Assembly (NCBI RefSeq): GCF_018424685.1
Contig: NZ_QTKX01000001.1
Location: 1,798,001-1,862,000 of the forward strand
Origin: Mesobacillus boroniphilus
Lineage (GTDB): Bacteria; Bacillota; Bacilli; Bacillales; Cytobacillaceae
Direction of reading: 5' to 3'
DNA: 64,000 nucleotides
Shown: piece after piece, positions 1 to 10,315 of the stretch
Layout of the letters: each line of letters begins with the position of its first letter
Numbering within the stretch: the stretch's first letter is position 1
Notes under the pieces: generated by a model
What the model was told of the DNA's origin: nothing
The model's database searches: none
The model's input: the letters and a program-made list of their open reading frames with translations, nothing else
Program-made: the position numbers and the translations under genes

Positions 1-138
1 ACCCGCCAATTCCCTCACAGCATCCTATACTCACTAAAGGACATAAATGCTTGTACAAAAAATGTGGCTCTCACAACGAATAGAACTTTTAGTCTATATT
101 TAAATCTACTCGTTAATAGACTATTCTGAAAACAACAC

Positions 139-167
139 AGAAATTCCTGCCATGAAGGCAGGAATTA
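139..167 (-). terminator. Rho-independent terminator
   Basis: The inverted repeat AATTCCTGCC / GGCAGGAATT lies directly after the stop of the leftward gene at 168-701. On the minus strand it is followed by a T-rich run. Confidence 0.8.
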
Positions 168-701
168 TTATTCACTCAATAATTTTTTTAATTTTTCCAG
201 TGAAGCTATCATATAATCGATCATTTCTGATAAATCGTCGATCTGTTCTTCGAAAACCAGGCGGTTGAAGGAGACCTTCGCATGGGTTTGGATGCGAGAT
301 TTATTCTCCAAAGGGTTCATCACTGCGGTTTGCATAATCGCCCGATCCCTTCCCCATATATTTTCAAGTACTTTCTGAATTTCCTTAAAAACATCCATAT
401 CATTTTTATGAAAAAGTGAGAAAGAAATATTCACTTTACATCCTGCAAGCTGTTTGGCGTCCACACTTTCCAACAGCTCTGCAGATAGGTTCTCCAATCC
501 GGCTTCGATGGTCATCATTGCTGACAACAAATTCGGTTCATATCCTCTTTTAGTGAAAGAAATCTCATATTTACGCGACAGCTTGGCGGTATTAATCCAG
601 TCATTGCGGTCAATCACGATTATTTCTCCGCTCAAATCCCTGTCATATATATCGCCTTCGATTACGACTTTAATGTTTTCATAAGCTGTCGGGTCAAACA
701 A
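168..701 (-). CDS. Uncharacterised 177-aa protein
   Basis: I do not recognise this protein. It is soluble and charged, with no signal peptide or membrane segment. It has a mixed alpha/beta-looking N-terminal half and a helical Leu/Lys-rich C-terminus (about residues 150-177). The start is TTG, with a GGAG Shine-Dalgarno site about 9 nt upstream. It is a single-gene unit closed by a good terminator and transcribed in the same direction as fhs upstream. Codon use looks like the neighbours, so I think it is a real gene of unknown function. Confidence 0.7.
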   Translation of the reverse strand: MFDPTAYENIKVVIEGDIYDRDLSGEIIVIDRNDWINTAKLSRKYEISFTKRGYEPNLLSAMMTIEAGLENLSAELLESVDAKQLAGCKVNISFSLFHKNDMDVFKEIQKVLENIWGRDRAIMQTAVMNPLENKSRIQTHAKVSFNRLVFEEQIDDLSEMIDYMIASLEKLKKLLSE

Positions 702-832
702 AAGCTTCCACTCCTTTTAAGCATTTGATTGCATATTAAAAATGGCCAGCCCAACCGTGGGACGCCGGCAAGAAAGAAATCCTCACGTCCCATTATGCCA
801 GTCGGGACTGACCATGTCGGTTCAAACTATTT

Positions 833-2521
833 TTAGAACAATCCTACAGCGTTGCCCTCTTCATCAACATCCATATTCAATGCCGCCGGAAGCTTCGGTA
901 ACCCAGGCATTGTCATTACTTCACCTGTCAATGCTACGATGAATCCAGCACCTACTGACGCCTTCAATTCTCTAACTGTAATAGTGAAGCCTGATGGTCT
1001 TCCCAGTTTTTGAGGATCATCTGATAATGAGTATTGCGTTTTAGCCATACATACTGGCAGGACACTCCAGCCATATCCATCAAAATCAACAAGCTGTTTC
1101 TTAGCTTTCGGTGAAAACTCGACTCCATCAGCACCATAAACCTGAGTGGCAATCGTCTTGATCTTGTCCTCCAGTGAATCGGACAAGTCATAAAGATGGG
1201 CAAAGGTATTTTCGCTTTTTTCAATTACGTCAAGAAGTCTCTCTGCAAGCTCAACTCCGCCAGCGCCGCCTTTTTCCCATACTTCCGTCAAGGCAACTGG
1301 AATCCCTGCATTCTCACACAGTTCTTTCAAGGTATTTGTTTCAAGCTCTGTATCTGTAATGAATCGATTGATGGCAACAACATATGGCAAGCCAAAGCTT
1401 GAAATCGTCTCAACATGCTTTTTAAGGTTTGTGAAACCATCTCTTAAGGCTTTTACATCTTCGTTTACTAATTCTGTTTTCTTCATTCCACCATGCATTT
1501 TCAAAGCGCGTATGGTAGCAACAATAACAACAGCTGAAGGATCAATCCCTGCTGTTCTTGCTTTGATGTTCAAGAACTTTTCTGCGCCAAGATCAGCACC
1601 GAATCCTGCTTCCGTTACGACGAAATCAGCAAGTTTGGATGCAGCCTCAGTCGCGATGACACTGTTGCATCCATGGGCAATGTTCGCAAATGGACCACCA
1701 TGGATCAATGCCGGAGTATGTTCGATCGTCTGGACAAGGTTTGGCTTGACCGCTTCCTTCAATAACAGAGTCAATGCCCCTTCTACTCCAAGATCGCCTA
1801 CAGTAACAGGCTGCTTGTCATAGTTATAAGCAACAACCATCTTTGAAAGACGGAGTTTTAAATCCTTCAGGTCGCTCGCAAGGCAAAGGACAGCCATGAT
1901 TTCTGATGCAACCGTAATATCGAAGCCGTCTTCACGAGGAACACCCTGCATCGGCCCGCCAAGTCCGATGACAACTTTCCTTAGTGCACGGTCATTCAAG
2001 TCGAGCGCGCGCTTCCAAACAATCCTGCGCTGATCGATGTTCAGCTTGTTACCTTGTTGCAGATGATTATCAATCAAAGCAGCAAGCGCATTATTGGCCG
2101 TCGTAATCGCATGCAGGTCCCCTGTGAAGTGAAGATTGATATCCTCCATTGGAAGCACCTGCGCGAAGCCTCCACCTGTTGCGCCGCCTTTGATTCCCAT
2201 AGTTGGTCCTAATGAAGGCTCACGCATGGCAATCATCGTTTTTTGACCAAGTTTGTTCAATGCATCCGCAAGACCGACCGTTACAGTTGATTTGCCTTCA
2301 CCAGCAGGAGTAGGATTAATCGCAGTAACAAGGACGACCTTGCCGCTTTCTTTTGTTTTTAACTTAGCCAAAGCTTCTGAAGACAGCTTCGCTTTATACT
2401 TACCAAACAGCTCAATATCATCAGCATCCAGGCCTATGCTCGCTGCAATGTCAACAATCGGCTTCATTTTACTATCACGAGCAATTTCAATATCTGACTT
2501 AACTTGAATATTTGTTCCCAT
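833..2521 (-). CDS. fhs: Formate--tetrahydrofolate ligase
   Basis: It makes 10-formyl-tetrahydrofolate from formate, ATP and tetrahydrofolate in cytosolic one-carbon metabolism. The P-loop-like [11 protein letters not shown] lies near residue 75, followed by the family motifs [18 protein letters not shown] and FTGDLHAI. The length of about 562 aa is normal. An in-frame TTG lies 6 nt upstream, but ATG 2521 has a GGGGGG Shine-Dalgarno site 7 nt away, whereas the TTG would sit on top of it, so the ATG is preferred. It is a single gene, divergent from metA. Confidence 0.97.
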   Translation of the reverse strand: MGTNIQVKSDIEIARDSKMKPIVDIAASIGLDADDIELFGKYKAKLSSEALAKLKTKESGKVVLVTAINPTPAGEGKSTVTVGLADALNKLGQKTMIAMREPSLGPTMGIKGGATGGGFAQVLPMEDINLHFTGDLHAITTANNALAALIDNHLQQGNKLNIDQRRIVWKRALDLNDRALRKVVIGLGGPMQGVPREDGFDITVASEIMAVLCLASDLKDLKLRLSKMVVAYNYDKQPVTVGDLGVEGALTLLLKEAVKPNLVQTIEHTPALIHGGPFANIAHGCNSVIATEAASKLADFVVTEAGFGADLGAEKFLNIKARTAGIDPSAVVIVATIRALKMHGGMKKTELVNEDVKALRDGFTNLKKHVETISSFGLPYVVAINRFITDTELETNTLKELCENAGIPVALTEVWEKGGAGGVELAERLLDVIEKSENTFAHLYDLSDSLEDKIKTIATQVYGADGVEFSPKAKKQLVDFDGYGWSVLPVCMAKTQYSLSDDPQKLGRPSGFTITVRELKASVGAGFIVALTGEVMTMPGLPKLPAALNMDVDEEGNAVGLF

Positions 2522-2632
2522 TTCCAATCCCCCCAGATATTCTCTATATGCTTACCATTTTATATTTTACCATCATAGAATTACTATCAGGCAAAAAATA
2601 TTTATTTGTCATAAAATTTCCTCTTTAGTCAA

Positions 2633-2661
2633 TTGCTCCACGAAAGAATTCAGACTATAAT
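2633..2661 (+). promoter_or_regulatory. Predicted SigA promoter of metA
   Basis: A TTGCTC -35 (2633-2638) and a perfect TATAAT -10 (2656-2661) are separated by 17 bp, about 40 bp before the metA start. I see no S-box or T-box leader between promoter and gene. Confidence 0.65.
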
Positions 2662-2701
2662 AAAAATTATTAATTTTAGATTACGAAAGGGAGGTTATAC
2701 T

Positions 2702-3610
2702 TTGCCAATAAAAATCCCGTTGCACTTGCCAGCGAAAGAAATTCTGGAAAAAGAAAATATTTTTATCATGGATGACAGCCGAGCTGCAAAACAGGATATC
2801 CGGCCGTTGAATATATTGATCCTGAACCTAATGCCCGAAAAAGAAAAAACAGAAAGGCAGCTGCTGCGGCTGCTCGGGAATACGCCACTCCAAGTGAACA
2901 TAACATTTTTAAAAACCGCTACATATGATTCTAAAAATACATCACACTATCATCTGGAAGAGTTTTATCAAACCTTTACAGAAGTTAGAGAAAAGAAATA
3001 TGACGGCATGATCATTACGGGTGCACCAATCGAGTTGATGGAATTTGAGGAAGTCCACTACTGGGATGAACTGAAGGAAATCCTCGACTGGACAGAGCAG
3101 AACGTGACGTCCACATTGCATATATGCTGGGGAGCACAGGCTGCTTTATATCATCACTATGGCATCAATAAATATGCCCTTCCCAGGAAGTGCTCAGGCG
3201 TATTTACCCATAGGGTCCTAGACCCTACCGAAGAACTCTTACGGGGGTTTGACGATGAATTCATTGCTCCCCATTCAAGGAATACGGATATTCCCAAAGA
3301 GACGTTACAAAATCATCCTGACCTGAGGCTGTTGGCTTCTTCAGATGAGGCCGGCGCATTGATTGTTTCCAGCAAAGACAGCAGAAGAATCATGATTACC
3401 GGGCACCTTGAATACGAAGCTACAACCCTTGCAGAAGAATACTTAAGAGATAAGGAAAAAGGCATTGAAATTGACATGCCAGAAAACTATTTTCCACATG
3501 ATAATCCCGAAAAAAAACCGGCAAACCGCTGGAGGTCACATGCCCATCTGTTCTTTTCCAATTGGCTGAACTATTATGTATACCAGGCTACTCCTTATGA
3601 TTGGGACTAG
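2702..3610 (+). CDS. metAA: Homoserine O-acyltransferase (MetA family)
   Basis: It acylates L-homoserine at the start of methionine synthesis. In Bacillus, MetA-type enzymes generally use acetyl-CoA; the sequence alone does not settle succinyl versus acetyl. Visible family features are LNIL-LNLMP near residue 40, the catalytic Cys in HICWGAQA, and the His/Glu of GHLEYEA. The reading frame opens at 2633, but TTG 2702 has a strong GGGAGG site and gives the usual start of the family ([10 protein letters not shown]), for 302 aa. It is a single gene with its own promoter and terminator. Confidence 0.95.
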   Translation: MPIKIPLHLPAKEILEKENIFIMDDSRAAKQDIRPLNILILNLMPEKEKTERQLLRLLGNTPLQVNITFLKTATYDSKNTSHYHLEEFYQTFTEVREKKYDGMIITGAPIELMEFEEVHYWDELKEILDWTEQNVTSTLHICWGAQAALYHHYGINKYALPRKCSGVFTHRVLDPTEELLRGFDDEFIAPHSRNTDIPKETLQNHPDLRLLASSDEAGALIVSSKDSRRIMITGHLEYEATTLAEEYLRDKEKGIEIDMPENYFPHDNPEKKPANRWRSHAHLFFSNWLNYYVYQATPYDWD

Positions 3611-3612
3611 AA

Positions 3613-3642
3613 GAGGCATCGACAGAGTCGATGCCTTTTCTC
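3613..3642. terminator. Bidirectional terminator after metA
   Basis: The stem GGCATCGAC (3615-3623) / GTCGATGCC (3627-3635) is followed by TTTTC. The convergent gene ends at 3642, so the hairpin probably serves both. Confidence 0.8.
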
Positions 3643-4343
3643 TATGATTCATTGTTATTAAAATACTGATAGTGATGATTTTGCCAGATCAATGGTGTTT
3701 CTTTCTCAAAATATACTCCCTCAAAACTAGTGTCTTTTAAGCAATCCAAGGTTTCTTCTTTTGTAAAGAAGACCATTGCGGACTCATCAAAGTAACATGT
3801 GAAGGTGAATTCTTTGTGTTCATCCATTAGTATCATTGGACCTGAACAGAGGAATAATTTTCGTTCCAGGTTTAGATCTTTTAACTCAAAAACACCTTCA
3901 CCATCTATCAACTTATTATAAAAGATTTTTGTTGCTCCTTTGGAGGCCAGGACCCTTAACAAGTCATCAATCAATAGGACAGAAAATTGGTCCTCATATG
4001 GAAAGAAGAAGTCTGGCTCGATAGCCCTCTGTATTCTCTCGACCAAATCCATCCTTTGGTACACTTTAACACCGCAGCCGCCAGTCACATATGCTGTTAC
4101 TCCGATCGAAACATCAGATATCCTGTCTAATCGGGCTCTATTCTGAATTTCCTTCCAGCTGACCGGGGTGGCAAACCTGTAAACTTCCTCATCACTTGGT
4201 GCGTCAATAGCGTTCCAGCCAGATTCCATCTTAAAAAAAGGATAGAAAATAACTGCGGCTGACCTGTATCCTTCCGGAAGTAAATCCATTAACGGCTCAT
4301 TATCCGGCTCTTTTCCTATTGGATAAAAAAATTCTATATGCAT
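3642..4343 (-). CDS. Uncharacterised 233-aa protein
   Basis: Soluble, aromatic-rich protein with no signal peptide or membrane segment. It has a Gly/Cys-rich stretch (VTGGCGVKVYQ) in the middle. I do not recognise it with confidence; a DUF2711-type protein is possible. It is the third gene of an apparent operon: its ATG has an AGGGG site and begins about 15 nt after the AIM24 stop. Confidence 0.65.
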   Translation of the reverse strand: MHIEFFYPIGKEPDNEPLMDLLPEGYRSAAVIFYPFFKMESGWNAIDAPSDEEVYRFATPVSWKEIQNRARLDRISDVSIGVTAYVTGGCGVKVYQRMDLVERIQRAIEPDFFFPYEDQFSVLLIDDLLRVLASKGATKIFYNKLIDGEGVFELKDLNLERKLFLCSGPMILMDEHKEFTFTCYFDESAMVFFTKEETLDCLKDTSFEGVYFEKETPLIWQNHHYQYFNNNES

Positions 4344-4357
4344 TTACTTAACCCCTA

Positions 4358-5050
4358 TTAACCCTGCGGAGCATAATATACTTCTTCAAAAGGCTGGACG
4401 ACAACGAAGCCTTCACCGCTGAATTTCATCTGTATTGACTCGCCGCTTCCACGGCCGAGGAATGTTTTGAATGAAATATCTGTTACGAATTCAGGCTGGA
4501 GATTACCAGACCAGGCTACTGTTGCGTTCGGGTCTGTATAAACAGGGTTATCAGGAGTGACAAGCAGGGTCAGCGGCTCATAATGGGATGTGATTGCCAC
4601 CATTCCTGCACCTTCCAGGCGGACATTGAACAATCCACCCGACAGCATTCCGGCAACCCGGCGCATCATCTTGATATCCCAGCTGATGGAAGGCTCGAAT
4701 GCCAGCAGGTCATTACCGTTTACGAAGATGGCTTCATTTTGCAAATGCAAGATGGATATTTTCTTTCCCTGGTCAGCTAAATAAAGTTTTCCATTGCCGT
4801 TTGCTTTCATGAGTGAAGTACCTTCACCTGTTATTGCCTTTTTGAACATTTTTCCGATCCCGTGTTCAAGCACTCCCTCGCGTTCAAACTTGATTTGTCC
4901 TCGATACGATACCATCGCTCCAGCTTTTGACCAGACCTGGCCATTCAGGTTGATTTCCAGCATTCGCGGTGTTTCCAACTCAAATAGTCCTTCCCCTTTA
5001 TCCTGCTGCTTTGTATTGTTCACAAACTCCTCGATTGAATACCGACTCAT
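4358..5050 (-). CDS. AIM24 family protein
   Basis: A 230-aa member of the AIM24/TIGR00266 beta-rich family, whose role in bacteria is unclear. Characteristic pieces are [20 protein letters not shown] near the N-terminus, a repeated Gly-rich beta core ([19 protein letters not shown]) and a C-terminal [20 protein letters not shown]. The Shine-Dalgarno site AAGGAGG overlaps the stop region of the upstream methyltransferase gene, so the two are translated from one message. Confidence 0.85.
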   Translation of the reverse strand: MSRYSIEEFVNNTKQQDKGEGLFELETPRMLEINLNGQVWSKAGAMVSYRGQIKFEREGVLEHGIGKMFKKAITGEGTSLMKANGNGKLYLADQGKKISILHLQNEAIFVNGNDLLAFEPSISWDIKMMRRVAGMLSGGLFNVRLEGAGMVAITSHYEPLTLLVTPDNPVYTDPNATVAWSGNLQPEFVTDISFKTFLGRGSGESIQMKFSGEGFVVVQPFEEVYYAPQG

Positions 5051-5062
5051 GATAATACCTCC

Positions 5063-5746
5063 TTATTTTAAAACCTGGAACATGAAAACCCACATAAATG
5101 ATAGTGACTGCTGAAGCTCTACAGGCAATGAACCATGTGGAAGCTGCTCAGCCGCTTTTTTAAAAACACCGAATTCACCAGCTTTTCTCCAGCCATTTTC
5201 CAGTGCCAGCCTTTCCAGCTCCCAGGGCATGATCGTGTTACAGATTACTTCATCTCCATAAAGTCTCTTGAAGCTGTTCTTCCTGGGCCCTGCAGTTGGT
5301 CCAAGGATGCCTATGCAGGCATAGCCATCCGGCTTGAGGATCCGAGCCATTTCTTTTAAAGATTCATAAGGATGGTTCGTCCATTCTAATGAATTGATTG
5401 CCATAACGGCATCAAAATGGTTATCGGGGCTTCCGCATTCCGATAGGTTCGCCTTACAGAAAATACAATGCTCATTCCGCGGATTCAGCCTGGCTTTCTC
5501 AAGCATCTCCTCAGATACATCGATTCCGGTGACCAGAAAGCCTGCTTCTGCCAACTTTTCCGATCCTGTTCCATCTCCGCAGCCTAAATCACAAACCATG
5601 GATCCGGATGAGACAAACCTTTTGATGAATGGAACAATATCCTTGCGGCTTCCAGTTTCCCACATTCCTCTGCTTCTGGAATTCCACGAGGCAGCCATAC
5701 TGTTCCACTGTTTTTCAGATTCCATTTTCCAATCGAAGGTACCCAT
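5063..5746 (-). CDS. Class I SAM-dependent methyltransferase
   Basis: A 227-aa Rossmann-fold methyltransferase. Motif I is DLGCGDG (residues 53-59), the acidic strand is GIDVS (74-78), and NHFDAVMAINSLEW is motif IV-like. It is of the UbiE/small-molecule type and the substrate is unknown. It is the first gene of a three-gene leftward operon (methyltransferase, AIM24, unknown). The start ATG has an AGGTGA site. Confidence 0.85.
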   Translation of the reverse strand: MGTFDWKMESEKQWNSMAASWNSRSRGMWETGSRKDIVPFIKRFVSSGSMVCDLGCGDGTGSEKLAEAGFLVTGIDVSEEMLEKARLNPRNEHCIFCKANLSECGSPDNHFDAVMAINSLEWTNHPYESLKEMARILKPDGYACIGILGPTAGPRKNSFKRLYGDEVICNTIMPWELERLALENGWRKAGEFGVFKKAAEQLPHGSLPVELQQSLSFMWVFMFQVLK

Positions 5747-5867
5747 AAGTTCACCTGCCTAGTTTTTAATTCCTATAATAATTATTTCGTTATGGAAAAG
5801 GGAATTCCTCTTAAGTTTAATTATCTTGAAAAAGTGCAAGACTAGGAGGGTGAAAGGAGAGATCAAA

Positions 5868-6086
5868 TTGGAACAGGAACAATTAGTTGCCATACATAAA
5901 AATAGCTCTGGTGAAATCATCAGTTTCCAGACATCGAGCGGAAGGATTATATCCTATCGAAAAGCTTTGCTAGAAGCCAACACAGGAATAATCTCGGGAG
6001 TCAATATCTATGAAGGTGGAGATGGCACAACGTCTTTAGTTTCAGAAGATGGATCTGGCTTTGAGCAATATCCAGATATATATTAG
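5868..6086 (+). CDS. DUF3892-like small protein
   Basis: A 72-aa beta-rich protein built as V-A-I-H-K-N--G-I--F---SG--ISY--A---A--G-I-GVNIYEG, the pattern of small DUF3892 proteins of Firmicutes. Function is unknown. The frame opens at TTG 5826, but TTG 5868 has AAAGGAG 8 nt upstream and gives the expected N-terminus. It is followed by a strong hairpin. Confidence 0.7.
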   Translation: MEQEQLVAIHKNSSGEIISFQTSSGRIISYRKALLEANTGIISGVNIYEGGDGTTSLVSEDGSGFEQYPDIY

Positions 6087-6095
6087 AAATGCAAA

Positions 6096-6125
6096 AACAC
6101 CTGACAGCATTGTCAGGTGTTCAAT
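6096..6125. terminator. Bidirectional terminator
   Basis: Perfect 11-bp stem AACACCTGACA (6096-6106) / TGTCAGGTGTT (6111-6121) with a GCAT loop, between the convergent ends of the DUF3892-like gene and mntR. Confidence 0.85.
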
Positions 6126-6548
6126 TTATTCTTCGTCATTTTGTTTTTGGATGGCCCTCAAAGCATCGACCCTTGATTCGTCTTCCTCAAAAAATTGTAC
6201 AAGGTCTCCGATCCTGTCGATTGCATCCCAGCTTAAATGATGTTCAATACCTTCTACATCATTATATATATTTTCCTCTTTTACGCCGATCACCTTCAAC
6301 AATTGCTCTAGTAATTCATGACGGTCGACCAGCCTTTTGCCGGTTTTGTATCCTTTTGGAGTCAGAACAAGCCCCCGATATTTCTCGTAAACCACGAACT
6401 GATCTTTATCCAGCTTCTGGACCATTTTTGTCACTGAGGAGGGATGGACCGATAATGCCTCCGCGATATCCACTACCCGGGCATATCCTTTTTGTTCTAT
6501 TAAAATAAATATTTGTTCTATATAATCTTCCATACTAGGTGTTGGCAT
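6126..6548 (-). CDS. mntR: Manganese-responsive transcriptional regulator MntR
   Basis: DtxR-family repressor (140 aa) that binds Mn2+ and shuts off manganese uptake genes. The N-terminal winged helix-turn-helix (residues about 1-60, including [20 protein letters not shown]) is followed by the metal-binding dimerisation domain. The metal ligands typical of MntR are visible: Asp of MEDY, the His of DRHELLEQ, and the E--EHH cluster in [11 protein letters not shown]. No transporter gene is adjacent. The ATG has a GGAGG site. Confidence 0.97.
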   Translation of the reverse strand: MPTPSMEDYIEQIFILIEQKGYARVVDIAEALSVHPSSVTKMVQKLDKDQFVVYEKYRGLVLTPKGYKTGKRLVDRHELLEQLLKVIGVKEENIYNDVEGIEHHLSWDAIDRIGDLVQFFEEDESRVDALRAIQKQNDEE

Positions 6549-6618
6549 CCCATGACCTCCAATGCTTAAACAATAGCCATATTAAAGTGTACTATAGAAG
6601 AACAAGGGTGACAAGGCG

Positions 6619-8796
6619 TTATCCACCTTGGTTAACTGGCTGGACAGCTAAATCGAATTTCAGCTTATTTTCCTCTCCATCCCAATATAGCTTCGCATTG
6701 AAGGTTTTATCCTTGCTCTGGAAACCTTCGATCACATCCGTGCTTCCTTCTGCCAGCAGCTTCTTGATGTTCTTTTGCGTTACTGTCTTGCCAAGGATCT
6801 GTTTGGAAAGAGTGAAATTACATTTTGTTTTCTGATAGTTTGAACAGCCATAGAAGGTTCCCTTGTCCACAACCATGCCATCACACTTTTTACACTTCCC
6901 AAGATTTGTGCTCCGTCTTGAACGCCCGCCTTTTTTCCCGGGCACGAAGGCGTTTGTGAGTTCTTCGGAAAAAGTCCAGCCTGAAGAGCCTTCGGAGGTT
7001 TCAGAAACAAGATGTTTAATCATTTTTGATGTCTGCTCAATGAACTGCTTGGGCGACGCCTCTCCCTCTCCTATTTGATGGAGCCGCTGCTCCCATTTCG
7101 CTGTCATTTCCGGTGATGCCAGGACTTGTCCTCCCACGGCGGCAACGAGGATTTTTGCTTTGGCTGTCGCATATACAAGATTTTTACGAACTTCAATATA
7201 CGCCCTATCCTTAAGCATCGTAATGATGCCCGCTCTCGTTGCTTCAGTTCCAAGTCCTTCAGCTTTCATCAAAACTTTTTCAAGTTCCTTGTCTTCTATA
7301 TGCTTTCCAGCTGTTTTCATTAACGTAATCAACTGTCCCTCAGTCAGCCTCTTTGGCGGCTGAGTCTTGCTTTCCTTTACCTCCGATTTCATGACCGTTC
7401 CGGTTTCCCCCTGCTGGACAGCAGGCAACTCTGGTTCCTTGTCTGAGTCTTTTTGCGGGAGTACTTTTTTCCAGCCTTCATCCAGCTGGACTTTCCCCTT
7501 TGATATAAACTCAGCTCTTCCCTCCACGACTGTCTTGATCGTTGTATATTCGGCGATGTATGGTCCGTAGTGGGCTGCAATCAGTGTCCTTGCCAGCAAA
7601 TCATATAATTTCAACTCGTCCCCTGACAGCCTGCTTAGAGTAGGAACTTGTTCAGTTGGGATGATTGCGTAGTGATCTGTGACTTTTTTTTCATTCACAT
7701 AGCGTTTATTATTTTTTATCGATGAATTTGGTAATGGAAAGAGCTGCTGATAATCAGGATTAGCCTGCAGTTTATTCAATATCGCAGAAAAGCCTTCTGC
7801 TTCTCCTGGGGTTACATGCCTGGAATCAGAACGCGGATACGATACTATTCCTCTTTGATATAATCCTTGTAAAATGTCCAGCGTCTTTTTAGGTGACATT
7901 TTAAAACGTCGATTGGCTTCCGCCTGGATCGCAGAAAGATTATAAAATAGCGGCGGCAGGAATTCTTTTTTCTCGGAAGTAACTTCTGCGGCTTCTGCAG
8001 GTTTCCCATCGCAAAATGCAGCAATTTTCTCGGCCATTTCCTTCGTTTTGATCCGCGAATCACCGTCTTTTTCCCATTTACCGCTATACTTTTTGCCATT
8101 GAAATTGAATTTTGCGAGCACTTCCCAAAATGGTTCCGATACGAAGTTTTCTATTTCCAGCTCGCGTTTCACAATTAAAGCCAGAGTAGGTGTCTGCACC
8201 CTGCCGACAGAAAACACATCTGAATAGCCTTTCTTTTGAAGAAGGAGTGTGTACAGCCTGGATGCGTTCATTCCGACAACCCAGTCAGCACAAGCGCGGG
8301 TATAAGCTTCAAAATACAAATTTTTTGTATCTGATTCATTTAAAAGGTTCTGGAAGCCTTCTTTTATCGCTTTCGGTGTTAGCGAGGAAATCCACAGTCT
8401 TTTCATCGGCTTCATACAGTTGGCAAGGCGGAGAATATTCCTGATAATCAGTTCACCTTCCCGTCCAGCATCACCTGCATGGATGATTTCAGAAACCTGT
8501 GGATCGGTGGCAAGCTTCTTTATGATTTGAAATTGCTTTGCTTTCGATTTGACGACTTCATACTTGAAATTTTCTGGTATAATCGGCAGTGTATTAAGCG
8601 ACCATTTTTTCCAGCCTGGATTGTATTGCTCGGGTGCTGACAATTCCGTTAAATGGCCGATTGCCCATGAAACGTATGCACCTTTAGGGAAAATTTCATT
8701 AGGAAGTATTTCAATGAAGCCTTCCCTTTTTTTCATTTTGAATACGGAGGCCAGCGTTCTGCCCTGGTCAGGCTTTTCCGCAACAATCAATTTCAT
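6619..8796 (-). CDS. topB: DNA topoisomerase III
   Basis: Type IA topoisomerase (725 aa) that relaxes and decatenates DNA through a 5'-phosphotyrosine intermediate. Toprim domain: EKPDQGR at residues 7-13 and DAGREGE at 109-115. The catalytic Tyr is predicted at 320 in the GIVSYPRSDSRH motif. A C-terminal zinc-finger-like module carries four cysteines (C-K-K-C...C...C, about residues 640-668). The ATG has an AGGAGG site. It is a single gene downstream of an open 180-bp gap. Confidence 0.97.
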   Translation of the reverse strand: MKLIVAEKPDQGRTLASVFKMKKREGFIEILPNEIFPKGAYVSWAIGHLTELSAPEQYNPGWKKWSLNTLPIIPENFKYEVVKSKAKQFQIIKKLATDPQVSEIIHAGDAGREGELIIRNILRLANCMKPMKRLWISSLTPKAIKEGFQNLLNESDTKNLYFEAYTRACADWVVGMNASRLYTLLLQKKGYSDVFSVGRVQTPTLALIVKRELEIENFVSEPFWEVLAKFNFNGKKYSGKWEKDGDSRIKTKEMAEKIAAFCDGKPAEAAEVTSEKKEFLPPLFYNLSAIQAEANRRFKMSPKKTLDILQGLYQRGIVSYPRSDSRHVTPGEAEGFSAILNKLQANPDYQQLFPLPNSSIKNNKRYVNEKKVTDHYAIIPTEQVPTLSRLSGDELKLYDLLARTLIAAHYGPYIAEYTTIKTVVEGRAEFISKGKVQLDEGWKKVLPQKDSDKEPELPAVQQGETGTVMKSEVKESKTQPPKRLTEGQLITLMKTAGKHIEDKELEKVLMKAEGLGTEATRAGIITMLKDRAYIEVRKNLVYATAKAKILVAAVGGQVLASPEMTAKWEQRLHQIGEGEASPKQFIEQTSKMIKHLVSETSEGSSGWTFSEELTNAFVPGKKGGRSRRSTNLGKCKKCDGMVVDKGTFYGCSNYQKTKCNFTLSKQILGKTVTQKNIKKLLAEGSTDVIEGFQSKDKTFNAKLYWDGEENKLKFDLAVQPVNQGG

Positions 8797-8947
8797 ATTT
8801 TCCTCCTGAAAAACTGTTATATGAGCATGCTTTTTAAACTTCGCATTCTATTTTATCTTTTTTTCGACAAAAGCGTAAAGGACTTTTATTACTTCTTCTC
8901 GTACATCAATAATTGAACGTGTATTAAACCAGCCGTAAAAATCAAAC

Positions 8948-8972
8948 AGGCAGCTGAAATAATCAGCTGCCT
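8948..8972 (-). terminator. Terminator after the 95-aa gene
   Basis: Stem AGGCAGCTGA / TCAGCTGCCT with a 5-nt loop. Reading leftward it is followed by a TTTGATTTTT run, just past the stop at 8981. Confidence 0.75.
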
Positions 8973-8980
8973 TAAAGATA

Positions 8981-9268
8981 TTATCCCTCAAATGGCTCAA
9001 CTATGTTGTTGTCATTGATATACCATCGATTCCTGTTTACGACTGCAGAAACGGTTAAAATCAGCGAAGGAACTTTTTCAATCCGGACCACGATTGCGCC
9101 GACCAGTTGCTGGAAAATCACGAAGGATTCTCCGTGGCTGAATGCTGCCCACTGGGGACCCATTATGGCAATGGAACGAATGATTTCTTCCTTTTCTGTT
9201 TGTTCAAGTGAAAGATGCGAAGAGAAAATGATAATCCAATCCTCATCACCTATCGAAAAGCGGTACAT
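8981..9268 (-). CDS. Uncharacterised 95-aa protein
   Basis: Small predicted alpha/beta protein, Ile/Val/Trp-rich, without a convincing membrane segment or metal motif. I do not recognise it. A good ribosome site (AAGGGTGAGG), normal codon use and its own terminator support it as a real gene. It lies between topB and an HD-GYP gene and appears to be a separate unit. Confidence 0.65.
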   Translation of the reverse strand: MYRFSIGDEDWIIIFSSHLSLEQTEKEEIIRSIAIMGPQWAAFSHGESFVIFQQLVGAIVVRIEKVPSLILTVSAVVNRNRWYINDNNIVEPFEG

Positions 9269-9328
9269 GCCCTCACCCTTTTAATTCATCATCATTGACT
9301 ATTAAAAGATATGAACGGCTTCAGGAGA

Positions 9329-10315
9329 TTATACCCCAACAATTGAATCATTTAATACTCTAGAAATCCTTAACCCGCGATTCAGCCGCAAATCAACGAG
9401 TGTGTCCCCAGTTTGAATCAGTGCCCTTAACGGTTCAAATGGGTCAACCATCAAGATTGTCCCTTCTTCACCGTCACTAAGGAGAACACGTCTTCCGACA
9501 AGGCTATCCATGATCCTATACAGGAAAACGAGCATGATTTTGGGATCGAATTTTCCGAATACATCGTTTTGCATCTGGGAAATGACAATATGGAAAGGCT
9601 CTGCCTGGTGATATACCCTTGAAGATGACATGGCATGATATACGTCTGCAATTGCGACTATTTTTGCAAGCATGTCTATCTTTTCGCTACGCAAGCTGAA
9701 CGGATATCCTCCGCCGTCCTCACGCTCATGGTGTTGGAGAGCAATCAACGCGACTCTTTCATTCAGTTCTGGAATGTCCTTCAACATCCGGTATCCATAC
9801 ACCGTATGGCGTTTCATTTCGATATACTCTTCCTGTGTGAGCCTGCCTGGCTTATTCAAGATATTAGCAGGGACACGTGCTTTCCCTATATCATGGAGTG
9901 TCGCTCCCAGAGTAAGATCATTCAACTCTGATTGGCTTAAACCCAGCCACTTTCCAATCAATGTAGAAATGATGCCGACACAGACTGTGTGCCTGTAAGT
10001 ATACTCATCTTGGGCCTTCAGCTCATAGAACAGATGATAAATATGGGGGATTTCTGCCGCCTGCCTGATCACAGGCATGATATCATCCTTGATTTCATCG
10101 ACAGGCACAACTCCTGTCTTAGCGACGATATCGAATATTTCTTCCATTTGCCTGGAGGCGTCATCGATTTTCTTTGAAATATCATCAAGCTTTTTATTTA
10201 CTGCTATCTGAGGTGTGTGGTCCTGAATGGCATTGCCATTCCTGATTGTATCCAATAATGCATCAATTTGATGATCAGTTAAGGACGTGAACGCGGATGG
10301 AGTGGTCTTCTTCAT
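9329..10315 (-). CDS. HD-GYP domain phosphodiesterase-like protein
   Basis: A 328-aa cytosolic protein. An N-terminal helical region (about 1-95) precedes an HD-GYP domain with H-D at 141-142 (LHDIGKARVP) and the HHEREDGGGYP signature near 195-205. Such domains typically hydrolyse cyclic di-GMP. A beta-rich tail (about 270-328, GEEGTILMVDP) resembles the C-terminal extension common in Bacillus HD-GYP proteins. There is no sensor or membrane part. The ATG has an AGGAGGG site. Confidence 0.88.
   Translation of the reverse strand: MKKTTPSAFTSLTDHQIDALLDTIRNGNAIQDHTPQIAVNKKLDDISKKIDDASRQMEEIFDIVAKTGVVPVDEIKDDIMPVIRQAAEIPHIYHLFYELKAQDEYTYRHTVCVGIISTLIGKWLGLSQSELNDLTLGATLHDIGKARVPANILNKPGRLTQEEYIEMKRHTVYGYRMLKDIPELNERVALIALQHHEREDGGGYPFSLRSEKIDMLAKIVAIADVYHAMSSSRVYHQAEPFHIVISQMQNDVFGKFDPKIMLVFLYRIMDSLVGRRVLLSDGEEGTILMVDPFEPLRALIQTGDTLVDLRLNRGLRISRVLNDSIVGV

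Noticed and set aside
2530..2701. A SAM (S-box) riboswitch before metA.
   Set aside because: The distance from the predicted promoter to the start is about 40 nt, too short, and no S-box core sequence is present.
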